NCBI GenBank assembly: GCA_049999765.1
Contig: JBNGIQ010009029.1
Coordinates: 167,601 to 210,973, forward strand
DNA length: 43,373 bases
Direction of reading: 5' to 3'
Source: Phaeoceros laevis
Taxonomy: Eukaryota > Anthocerotophyta > Anthocerotopsida > Notothyladales
The stretch's first letter is position 1. The number at the start of each line of letters is the position of its first letter. Below, piece after piece: positions 11,838 through 25,334 of the stretch. The position numbers and the translations under genes were made by a program. Below the pieces are notes generated by a model. The model saw only the letters and a list, made by a program, of their open reading frames with translations, made no database searches and was not told the DNA's origin.

Positions 11838-13447
11838 ATGGGGCCTAGTAGAGGTTCACCTCAACCTTACCCCTACAAAAGGCAGATCCATATTAAGAGA
11901 TCATAGGGATTGTCGGGAAACTTGCCAACACGGCAACAATTGAATGTAGGAAGGAGACACAAAGGCTCGTACGACATAAGCACCAGCTTGTTAATGAAGC
12001 AGGCAGGGTCATCGTTGCGCATCGCTGGACATTGAGATACGACCGGAGCAGGGAAAAGCGTTTGATGACCTAATCGTTAGTACTATCCAGTCCAGCTGCT
12101 AAAACAAAGAGACTGGCGGGAGGAAGTGGGGTGGAAATGGTATCTTCATTGCTAAAGCAGCATGATGAATGAGGAGGCCCGCGAGGTGCATGAGGCCTAG
12201 GCGGCGATCACTGTCGTCCGGGAAACGTGTCTTCACGTGAGGCGTTGAGCGGCGGAGGATGCATTTGCGTGGCCGGGCGACCCAGGCGCAGAGCGTCCCG
12301 GGCGTCTCGAGCTACAAGACACGCCTCCAGCCATGCATGCCGCATGATGGCCCCCTCGCTCTTAATTGCGCTCCCTACTTGTTGTCGTCTGGTCACCCTC
12401 GGATTTCGCCTCTGAGTGGCTTTACCCCAATTCTGTCTCTAAATATGCCGCAGCTATCATGCCTAGAATCTTTGCGCCCACGCTGCCAACTGTTTTGGTT
12501 TGCTGCTTTTGTGTTGCTGGAGACTATAAACTGTGTACAGTACTCTGGAGGAAGCGCTTTCCGGTCACCCCTGACTTGGGTTCTGTCTCGTTTTGTCTTT
12601 TCCTCGGTTTAGCTAAGGTTCTTCTCCTCCGCTGCATCCCTTGCCAGATTCATGCTTCAGAGTCCAGGCCATGCACATACACACTAGAGGTGGCCTTAGC
12701 AATTGCATTTCATATGTGCACTTGCACAGTAGCTAGATTTGTGGACTAATCTAGTCATCCTTGTGTAACGTGTGCTGAATATGCTCTGCGTGGTTGTGTA
12801 CTGGTCCTGACGCTAAATGCATCGTCTAAACTGTTCAGTACCAAATGGTCCATATCAGTACAGCAATCCAGCAAGCAGTCGTGCGCTGTAGATGGAAAGC
12901 GTTGGAATCGGAAGCGACTCCTGCAAGATGTGCTGTACAGTGTGCCAAAGAACTGTCCCTTGTTGCCAGCCTCTACTCATTTTGCTGAACATCCTGGACT
13001 GGAGGTATCTGGTTTCGCATATGCCATTTTGCCACACCTGTTATGGGTCTTGAGGATGAGCTACGCTAGGCCCATGACGAGAGGAAATCGTAGCCTCAAA
13101 AAAGGTGTCCCGTGACCCCACCTTGCATATGCAAACATGGTTCGTTCGCAAAGAAAATCGGCGTTCCAGTGTCGATTGAGTAATCTCACACTGAATCACA
13201 ATGACGCACTGCTCACAGTGCACAGCAATGGTGCTACAGCAAACGTGATCACGGCATAAAGGCAAAACCTAGTCTAGTTGCAGATAGGGCTGAAGTACGG
13301 GAACGGTGCGGACCTGGCACAAAGCACTAGACAGTCGGTTGTTGGGGCTATTGAGGCTCCCAGAATGACTCCATACTACGCATCGGGCAGGGCCAAAAGG
13401 GCCCTCCTCGATCCTCTCTTCCTTCTCGAGAGTCCACCCACACTTTC
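11838..13447. other. Intergenic, presumed 3' flank of the LRR gene
   Basis: No supported gene. A GC-rich block at about 12180-12330 opens frames on both strands but shows no protein family. The part next to 13448 should hold the 3' untranslated region of the LRR gene on the minus strand. Confidence 0.35.
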
Positions 13448-15743
13448 TTACCAATGATTCCATTGGTGGGCATCAGCTCCTTCATCAAACCCACCAGACG
13501 ACCCCATTATGTTGAAATCAATCTGCTTTGAGTACTTGGACTTTCTTCTTTCGTCGAATTCCGACCATCCTTCCACCTGCTCCAATGTTGGCCACGGCTC
13601 GTGAGAAGTTTGTTAATTTGGCATTTCAGTTTCAGGCTCATCACAACCACGGCTGAGCGACGATACCTGACGAAGATGCTCAATGGTAACCTCGTTACCA
13701 TGCAAGGAGAGTGTCATGAGTTCAGTACATCTTTGCAGTATCTCGGGTGCAATTGTTGTCAAAGCGTTGTTATCCAAAACCAATACCTGAGGGTCATGGT
13801 CACAAACGAGAGGGAAACCGTTGAGAGTCTAAAGGACCGCCCAGCTGTGGGATATTAGACACTATCTTCCCTCCAGCGCAAGCATCTTTTACCTTGAGCT
13901 TCTGGAGATAACCGAATGATGCTGGGACGTCTTTCAGTAGATTTCCTGATAGATCAACCTGTTCGGTGCAAATCCCATCAGTCCCTTGAAAGCTGGAAAT
14001 GTTTCTCAAAGCATATGTGAAAGGATGACCTACTTGGAGTCCCAGGTCCATGAGTTCCATTCACCGTGGAGTAGGACACTAACCTCCATAAGATGTGTGC
14101 ATCTCCCCAAATCTGAGGGGATCTCGGCCAAACTGCAACAATGACATCATCTGAGCAACAAGGAACAACCGATCTAAAGCTTGTTCTCCTCAAATTCTAT
14201 GCTGCACAGGTAACTTCTGACTTGAAACACCTAGGATGGCAAGGGAACAGACCAATTCTTGCGAAGATCCAGCCGCTCCAACGACAAAAGGTCTCCAATC
14301 TCATTTGGCAGAACTTTCAAAAGATTGTTTGATACCACCAAGTGCTTGACCTTCGAAAGCTGACCGATTTCTAAAGGCAGCTGTGTCAATCTGCTCCATC
14401 ATGAAGCGTGATGTTAAACCTAGGGCTTCTGATAAAAACTGAAGGCCTCCAAAAAACAAACACATAGCTGCATCAAAGGAGAACAGTCACTTACTGGTTG
14501 TTGTCCAAGGCCAGGACTGTCAAATGCTTCAAACAAGTAAGAGCTTGCCACTGAATGTTTTCGTGTGTCAACGCATTGTTGCTCAGCCTCAGCCTCTGCC
14601 AATACCAAACCAGAGGACCTTTTTACAATACCTTCTACAAGAAAATTGCAAGTATTCTTGGGGCCCTGGAACACTGTTTGTGCTCACATGGGGTGTGTCA
14701 CAGAACATTTGCTATTATGCAGATCAATCCAGCGTCCCTGACACAGATCACAAAAGCAATATCAAGGAACTTGCACGAAGAATCAGCCGAATACCTGCAA
14801 CTGTGTCAGCCACTTTATGTCTTCCGGGAGTTTCACAAGTCGATTGGTACACATGTCTAGAATTCTTGCAAACTGCCCTACTGTCCAGACCTCATTCGGG
14901 ACAGCCTAAGCCCCCTTGCATGCAAAAACCTGGAAAATTAGACTTTTGACAAACATGGGCAAGGGCGCAAGAACTCAAAGAAGACTGGCCACCAGAACAG
15001 CTTTTGACAGGTGGTGCTAATGCTGATGAGAGTACCTCCAGCTCGCTGTCCCTCAACGGAATTATACCAGTAGCCTTCCATGAATCTACTCGGGACTTCT
15101 CAATAGGTTTTTTCAATTTGCTAACTTGCAAGGGGTACTTGGGAGGGAAGTTTTTCTTCTCAGGAATTGGAGTTTTTGCTGCTGCTGTAACCTATGTAAC
15201 AAACCACGGTCCATAGCTGTATGAGGTTTCCAGCTCCACAACAGAAGAGATCAAGGTAGACACGATTGTCGTTTAGGAAATCGTCGTCACCCCCAAACAC
15301 ATTAACAGAAACCAGAAACGTCCGATAAGACTTAATTATGCAAAACATACTCCTTGTTGAAAACCTTGAAGCTGCATAAGCATGATCTTGGACCCGTTAG
15401 TGATGTTGGCATTCTTCAGAGTCATATCTCCAGTAAGCACTTTCCCTGCAAGTTGTCCCATAAGTTAGCATGCACCTCGCTGCCCCAAATAGTAGCGTAG
15501 CTTATGGTTAGCAGAGAGGGCCCTCCTGGAACTCCTCCTGCTCAACAGATGTGTGCCCTGATCTACCAGTGACATACCTTTAGAGATAAGCTTCTGCGCC
15601 CTGGGCACCACTTCAGTGCGCCTCTGCAGCTCCAGCATAAGCTCTTTAACATTAGCCGATGCCGGCAGCGTAACTTGTAGGCTGTGCTGGCCGTGCTTCA
15701 CTGATACCGTAACTACGTCAACGCTGCTCCCAACGTCCTCCAT
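13448..15743 (-). CDS. Ubiquitin-like domain + leucine-rich repeat protein (At2g30105-like), 10 exons
   Basis: Matches the plant protein type annotated as LRR repeats and ubiquitin-like domain-containing protein (Arabidopsis At2g30105). Exons in transcript order: 15743-15578, 15445-15351, 15191-15036, 14905-14795, 14595-14495, 14390-14253, 14132-14084, 13958-13893, 13786-13667, 13576-13448; total 376 residues, the family's normal size. Residues about 8-85 form the ubiquitin-like fold (VTVSVKHGQHSLQVTL, RAQKLISKGK, MTLKNANI). A linker with SRVDSWKATGIIPL leads to about eight LRRs, for example ARILDMCTNRLVKLPEDI, KVKHLVVSNNLLKVLP, LERLDLRKNCLAEIP and VDLSGNLLKDVP. The family signature tail FDERRKSKYSKQIDF is in the last exon. 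The start was chosen as the ATG at 15743; the frame opens upstream without another ATG. All introns are GT-AG. Biochemical role unknown; it may be a ubiquitin-pathway adaptor. Confidence 0.9.
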
Positions 15744-16068
15744 TTCTTGGGCTTTCAGGCTCAAAGGCAAACAACATCGGAGGTCAAGCCCCAAGCCACC
15801 TTAAATGTAGTGGGGAGGTAGGCGTTCCGACATCTCCAGTACGACTCCCCAAGGGTCTTTCATCAGCCCGAATGGAGACATCCACATGTGAACGAGTTTC
15901 AGTGCTGAGCTGCTGACTTTATCAACTCATCATTCTAGGATAGAAAACAAGGTGGACTATCCACTAGGGACTTTGGCTAAGTAAAATCGTACAATATTTG
16001 GGTTATGTCTAACATATTTAGTTAGGGAGTACAAGAATATATATTATATTGTTCATTATATATCCAAG
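15744..16068. promoter_or_regulatory. Presumed promoter/leader of the LRR-ubiquitin-like gene
   Basis: This is the upstream flank of the minus-strand LRR gene and ends at the target site of the transposon at 16077. No clear TATA box or known motif was recognised, so the call rests on position only. Confidence 0.3.
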
Positions 16069-16640
16069 TAAGAAGTTTAGTTACCGCAGCTTAAGAAACG
16101 ATGGAAACGGAAACGCATTTATGCGCGTTTCCAAACGTTTCTTTAGTTTGGCCGGTGCCTCAAGGAAACAGGACTAGGCTCTTTTTATTATATTTTAGAA
16201 ATTTAAAATTTTAATAATAACGTGTTACACGGCTCATAGTGCCCGGGGCGTGTTTTTAGTAAATATGTAAATTACTTACGTCATATTTTTTTCCACGTTT
16301 TTTTTCAAATTGGAGTTTTTTGCGGATCCCTACAAACGGGTACTAAACGTATTTTTCAAGTATTTTATAATATTATAAACCCGATTTGGGCTTCCCGCTA
16401 GCTCTGAACTTACTAAGTCAGTACTTAGTACTTACTAACTTAGCTACTCTTAGTAAGCCGTGCGAATATTTTAAGTATTTTCAGTATTTTATTTTACTTT
16501 TTTTCCTCAGAGATGAAAAACACTTGCGTTTTTTTCGCGATTAGAGTAAAAAACGAAAACTACCACGTTTTATTAGTAAAATGCGGAGTTAGCGGTAACT
16601 ATGAGACGGTTTAGGGGCGAGCAATTACAAGGCAACCTAC

Positions 16641-16684
16641 TTAAGAAAGAAACTACTCGAATTTAAGAAAGAAACTACTCGAAT
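16641..16684 (+). repeat. Short tandem direct repeat inside the hAT-like element
   Basis: TTAAGAAAGAAACTACTCGAA is present twice back to back (about 16640-16661 and 16662-16683). No other function is visible. Confidence 0.7.
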
Positions 16685-16945
16685 CGCTACTGGGATAGTA
16701 GGACCTGGAGGGCACAATCGAGCCTCCATACTTCTTAAAAAACGGTTACACATGCTTTGTTGGCCTTAGCCAGGTGAAGAATTTCTGCAATGTTTGCATC
16801 CGGCTCGCAATTGGTGGTTAAGAGTGTGGAGGATGCAGCAGGCTGCCTTTATGGCAATGCTATAAGTGGAGTGGCTAGAGGATTCCAGGATCAAGCGATC
16901 CAGGGAGCGCGCCCAGGATCTGGCATGGCGGAGGATTTGGCATGG

Positions 16946-17019
16946 ATGAGTTACAAGTCACGCTCGCGGCTTGGGAAGTCGCGCGACTTGGGAAGTCGCG
17001 AGTGTGACTTGTAACTCAT
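16946..17019. repeat. Near-perfect 23-bp inverted repeat (hairpin)
   Basis: The arm at 16946-16968 (ATGAGTTACAAGTCACGCTC plus GCG) is the reverse complement of 16997-17019 with one mismatch. The 28-bp loop contains GGGAAGTCGCG, seen once before and once at the start of the right arm. It lies inside the hAT-like element. Confidence 0.85.
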
Positions 17020-17531
17020 TTTTAACGAAACGCGTTTCCGTTTCGTGCAATTTTTTTTTCCGCTCCTGCCATTATCCTGAAAACGGCATAGAAACCTAGA
17101 AACGCGAAACGCGTTTCTTGCGTTTCTCAGCTGTAGGAAACGCGTTTCCTGCAACTATGATAAGAAGTACAAAGTATGCATAATCGATTGACCATTATAT
17201 CTCATATCGCCAAGTACCGAATCCTGAAGGGTGCGTGCTGGACGTTAATAACAAGATTCATTCAAAACACGATTCATTCAAAAAGGATAATTTGGACTCA
17301 TGGTGTATACTATATATTTATGATTTTTTTAAGAAATTACATACGATATGAGAATACACGTGTATCTAGGTATATATTGTTATTTATGATTTTATTAAGT
17401 AAGTATATACGATATGAGAATACCGTCTATATCTACGTACGTGTGCTTGCACCTAATTTAGAGTGTCTTTCTCGGTGGCTGTGTGTCGTACTTTGTACTA
17501 TAGGGAGCGGAGGTAGGGAGGTGGATCCGGA

Positions 17532-17683
17532 CCCCGAGGACATATATATGAGGATGGGTCCGGGCGGATGCCCCGAGGACATATATATGAGGATGGGTCC
17601 GGGCGGATGCAGTGTGTATTGTTGGTAGGGAGGTGGATCCGGACCCCGAGGACATATATATGAGGATGGGTCCGGGCGGATGC
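17532..17683 (+). repeat. Three copies of a 39-bp repeat
   Basis: A 39-bp unit starting CCCCGAGGACATATATATG and ending GGGCGGATG occurs at 17532-17570, 17571-17609 and 17644-17682. The first two abut. The third is separated by a segment that repeats GGTAGGGAGGTGGATCCGGA, so a longer unit of roughly 110 bp was duplicated as well. The copies are virtually identical, so the expansion is recent. Any frame through it is probably incidental. Confidence 0.85.
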
Positions 17684-18124
17684 AGTGTGTATTGTTTAAA
17701 GCACTGCCGATTTTATAAGTTCATAACTTCGTATGGTATGTTTTCTTCTTTTTTTTAACATATACGGTAACCTGACCTCCATGCGGTGTACCTGTATTTT
17801 TTAGATTTTCTTTTTTTCAACATATATCTAACCTGACTTACTGCATTTTACCTATGTGCACTTAAGATAGGTGGGAATCGGCAGTTTATTCCAATAAATC
17901 CACGATTCATGCAACTAAGTATTTTATAACCAATTGAGAAGTGGAGCATATATTATTATATTTAGTTCATGAGTTTGCGAGTATATATGTGTGATTATAT
18001 TTTGAGAGGAAAGAAATAGAATTTAATCTTTGTATCTAAATAATAAATATGCACATCTATTTAGTTTTAAAGTGTGCTCTGCATTGAAGTTCATTGAGCC
18101 ACAAAGGATTAAAAGTACAAAAAG

Positions 18125-18395
18125 ATTTGTTAATAATATTACCACCGGTAATAGTGGTTGCAGTGGTAACTTACCACTCTCTTAACAAATGAAAAACGTG
18201 GTGGTAAGTTACCACTCTCTTAACAAATAAAGAGCGTGGTGGTAAGTTACCACTCTCTTAACAAATGAAGAGAGTGGTGGTAAGTTACCACTGGTAATAG
18301 TAGTTAATAATAGATTTATTAATAATATTACTACTGGTTGCAGTGGTAAGTTACCACTCTATTAACAAATGAAGAGAGTGGTAAGTTATCACTCT
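18125..18395. repeat. Array of six GTGGTAAGTTACCAC palindromes
   Basis: The near-palindrome GTGGTAASTTACCAC occurs at 18162, 18201, 18239, 18277, 18343 and 18378 (the last with one change). The spacer is CTCTCTTAACAAATGAAGAG-like and the spacing is 38-39 bp for the first four. AATAATATTACYACYGG occurs both at the left border (about 18132) and again near 18322, so the array looks like one element in which an internal hairpin unit has multiplied. Confidence 0.8.
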
Positions 18396-19460
18396 CTTGA
18401 TAACAATGGTTGCTTGGAGATGTCTATATCATTTAGTATTATTAATCTGTATTTGACTATGATAAAATTTAGGCTGATCCTGGATTAAGCTTTGGTTTTG
18501 CAAAACGACACCGACGATCCCAAGGATTTGGCTAAAGCCAAAGTCAAAAACGTGTCTCTCATGTCAGCAGGCAGGGAAGACTGATACGAACCCCGCGCCC
18601 TGGTGCTCGATCAGCTCTCAGATGGGGAGCCATCCATTTTGCAGCAATTTTTGCTGGTTCCCTCTTGCCCCTCCCTTCTGTTTTTCCTACTTCCAAAGGG
18701 CCGCGCGGCCGCCGCCGGACCGTGCTGGGGTTTGCGAATGCCAAAAATGATGCCATAGGGGTAGGGATGGCGCGTAGCTCTGGGGTTTGGGCATGGGGGA
18801 TGCGCACAGCTCTGGGGTTCACGCATGCATGGGGAGAGGGGAAGGTGTCATCCGCACGCGTGAGTCATCAACACATCAACATTCCTAACGTTTTAGGATT
18901 TTAGGAGATGGCGAAATGGGTGCAGTACTTGCCTTGTCAAAGTTGCCATAGGAAGAAGTTTATTTCCAGTGTGTGACGGGGTAAAAACCACACTGCGACG
19001 AAATGTTGCGGTCTCCCGCTTCAGCCTTCACAGGAAGGAGGGATTTATCAAGGACCTGATGAGTGTGACAGTGGTCCAGCATGCTGAAGTGTACCAGTGA
19101 CGTAGACTAAAAGGGAACACGAAAAAATCCTCCTCATCATTCCCATAAGCGGGTGGCCCTTAGGGCACGCGCACCGTATCTTTGTGAAAACTTCCGACCG
19201 ACGTGGAGGCTTTAGAGCTATTGAGACGATAAACATTGTAGATTCAGTGATCGCTGATTTAGGCCACTCGACCGATTCTTACTCCTGAATACTATTAGAG
19301 CACGAGGATGCAGGCAGTTTCGGCCCTCCTGTTCTGCATGCAATCTCGGAGAGGAGCAGCCAGGATCGCATCAGTGCACTCGGTGGGGCCTGGAATGTGC
19401 GTCGCTTCATCGGCTCCATCGACGGGAAGGCTGAGGGAGCCGGTTTGAGTGCAGGGTTGC
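18396..19460. promoter_or_regulatory. FtsH upstream region
   Basis: No separate gene was supported. A GC-rich patch at about 18690-18725 opens frames on both strands without recognisable domains. The stretch before 19461 should contain the promoter and leader of the FtsH gene; an in-frame stop (TGA, 19446-19448) lies just upstream of its first ATG. No defined promoter motif was recognised. Confidence 0.3.
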
Positions 19461-23555
<4,095 letters not shown>

Positions 23556-23884
23556 TGTGTACCTTACCCGCTTGCTGGGTAGGTTTCCCTGTAGGGATCC
23601 TTGGAATTTCGCATTTCAGGTCATGTTGCTACTGCAGACCGCGGTCCTGTTCTAATTTGGAGTGACATTCCCTCATGGTGCAGGCTTGACGGGGAGCCTA
23701 TTTGTAAATATGCACGCCCAACTTCATTCGCGGGTGGTAAACTTTGGCCTATATTCTTTCAAGCTTCTGTTTACGTCTCGGTGCCCTTGGGTTGATAGGG
23801 CTTTCCTCTGTACACTAATTTATATCACCATAACCTCCAATTTTCTTCACGGAAGAAAGCCTAGCATCTTGCCCTCTTGTGGAG
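23556..23884 (+). promoter_or_regulatory. Short spacer between the FtsH and RtcA genes
   Basis: Only 329 bp separate the FtsH stop codon from the RtcA start. The spacer must hold the FtsH 3' end and the RtcA promoter/leader, or both genes share transcription. No clear poly-A or TATA signal was identified. Confidence 0.35.
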
Positions 23885-24985
23885 ATGGCAGCCATTGAGA
23901 TCGATGCCTCGTACGGGGAGGGCGGCGGTCAGGTCCTGCGTACCTCGCTTTCCTTAGCCGCCATCACGGGTAAAACTCTCTCCTTACGCAATATCCGAGC
24001 TGGGCGGACGAAGCCTGGCCTTGCGGCTCAGCACCTCACAGCGGTAACGGCAGCGGCTGCCATTTGCAATGCCACACTGCAAGGGGCCACTCTTGGATCC
24101 ACGTTCTTGGAATTCGTCCCGGCCTGGCCTGTCCGGGCGGGCGGCCATTATTCTTTCGACGTAAAAACTGCTGGAGCAGTGTCTCTTGTGTTGCAGACAG
24201 TGCTCCTTCCACTGGCTGTAGCAGGATCTGCTGATGAGAAGACCGAGCTGATCGTGAAAGGCGGTTCCCATGTCCCTTTCAGCCCCAGCATGAGCTACAT
24301 CGAGGAGGTGTACCTGCCCATGATCCAGACCATGGGCGTCCAGGCGGAGGCGAGGGTTACCGCCTGGGGATGGTACCCCAGGGGCAACGGATGTGTGGAA
24401 GTGGTGGTGAGAGGGGGGAGCAAGATTCGTGGCCTCCAGCTGCTGGAACGAGGGCTCCTGCGCGAGGTGCGGGGCAAGGCCGTGGCGTCGCAACTTCCGG
24501 CTCAGTTCTCGGAGAAAATGGCTGTCTCTGCGGAGGGTTTGTTGCGGACGGCCGGAATCTTGGGCAGCGTGGAGAGGACGATTCTGCAGCGCGGAAACTC
24601 TGGCTCCGGTCTGTTTCTCACCATGGTGTCGGAAGGGGGGTTGGCAGGATTCGGGGCCCTGGGTAGGAAAGGGATGGAAGCAGAGGAGGTGGCCCGGGCA
24701 GCTTGCGAGGAGCTGTTGGAATTCAACAGCAGCTCAGCTCCTGTCGACGAGCATCTGGCGGACCAGCTCCTCCTGCCAGCCGCTGTGGCAGGGGCGGAGA
24801 GCCATTACCGCGTGGCCAATTTGACCCTCCACTTCACCACTAATGCCTGGGTAATCGAACAGTTCGGGTTGGCAAAGGTGTCGGTCGATAACGGCACCAA
24901 GATAGTCACCGTCCGACCTGAGGTTATCCCACCTGGCGGTCCACCATCTCCTCGTCAGACACTGCCACGCGCACAGGTTCAGTGA
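23885..24985 (+). CDS. rtcA: RNA 3'-terminal phosphate cyclase (RtcA), intronless
   Basis: Converts RNA 3'-phosphate ends to 2',3'-cyclic phosphates via an adenylated enzyme. One uninterrupted frame of 366 residues from the ATG at 23885, the full length of catalytic RtcA (about 340-370). Visible landmarks: GEGGGQVLRTSLSL near the N-terminus, IRAGRTKPGLAAQHLTAV, the insert-proximal GSTFLEF and LVLQTVLLPLA, the GG-VPFSPS-YIEEVYLPM stretch, YPRGNG, and VDEHLADQLLLP. The histidine in the last motif (residue 290) is at the place of the adenylylated active-site His, so this is the catalytic branch, not the Rcl1 ribosome-biogenesis branch that lacks it. It is the only intronless gene among its multi-exon neighbours, and the motifs look prokaryotic in style, so lateral origin or retroposition are both possible. 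No damage is seen. Confidence 0.93.
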   Translation: MAAIEIDASYGEGGGQVLRTSLSLAAITGKTLSLRNIRAGRTKPGLAAQHLTAVTAAAAICNATLQGATLGSTFLEFVPAWPVRAGGHYSFDVKTAGAVSLVLQTVLLPLAVAGSADEKTELIVKGGSHVPFSPSMSYIEEVYLPMIQTMGVQAEARVTAWGWYPRGNGCVEVVVRGGSKIRGLQLLERGLLREVRGKAVASQLPAQFSEKMAVSAEGLLRTAGILGSVERTILQRGNSGSGLFLTMVSEGGLAGFGALGRKGMEAEEVARAACEELLEFNSSSAPVDEHLADQLLLPAAVAGAESHYRVANLTLHFTTNAWVIEQFGLAKVSVDNGTKIVTVRPEVIPPGGPPSPRQTLPRAQVQ

Positions 24986-25334
24986 CTGGGACTCTGGAGT
25001 GTAGAGGAATTGGTCGCTTCAGCTCGGATCTGACATAGCGAATGCGCGCTGTTGTAATTAGGGCAGCGATGTACTGCTGAATCATTGAATTTATTCTCCT
25101 GCCAGAGTCAGAAAGTAAACTTTTTGCCACGGACTGTGTAGCTTCGAGGAAACTTGGGGACTGAACAGATGGACGAGCTACAGCTCTTGCTGCGGATGAT
25201 CCTCCAAGTCAGGAGCGGTGCATGCCAACCGGAGACTGACCTGCTGCCCTCGAATTCCTGTCGGTTCGATGATCTGCAGCCTTTGTACTATGCGGTGTGT
25301 TTACAGTCAATCTGGTAGCTGAAAGAGGATCAGA

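Larger units (their letters stand above)
16069..17168. mobile_element. hAT-like non-autonomous DNA transposon with 8-bp target duplication
   Basis: The 8-mer TAAGAAGT occurs at 16069-16076 and again at 17161-17168, as expected for the 8-bp target-site duplication of hAT elements. The enclosed 1084 bp has imperfect inverted ends: TTAGTTACCGCAGC on the left and, read from the other strand, TCATAGTTGCAGG on the right. Both ends carry many copies of the subterminal motif GAAACG(CG)TTTC, for example 16096-16144 and 17025-17152, as is common for transposase-binding sites. There is no transposase frame, so the element depends on another copy. Inside it are a 23-bp inverted repeat (16946-17019) and a short direct repeat near 16641-16684. 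Confidence 0.65.

Noticed and set aside
12208-12749. GC-rich frames on both strands
   Set aside because: They overlap each other antisense with no recognisable family; GC-rich composition alone explains the open frames.
18125-18395. CRISPR-like array (regular repeats with spacers)
   Set aside because: The spacers are themselves repeated, the organism is a plant nuclear genome, and the repeat is a palindromic satellite-type unit.
24370-24824. Alternative frames inside the RtcA gene
   Set aside because: They are shadows of the full-length RtcA frame in GC-rich sequence.
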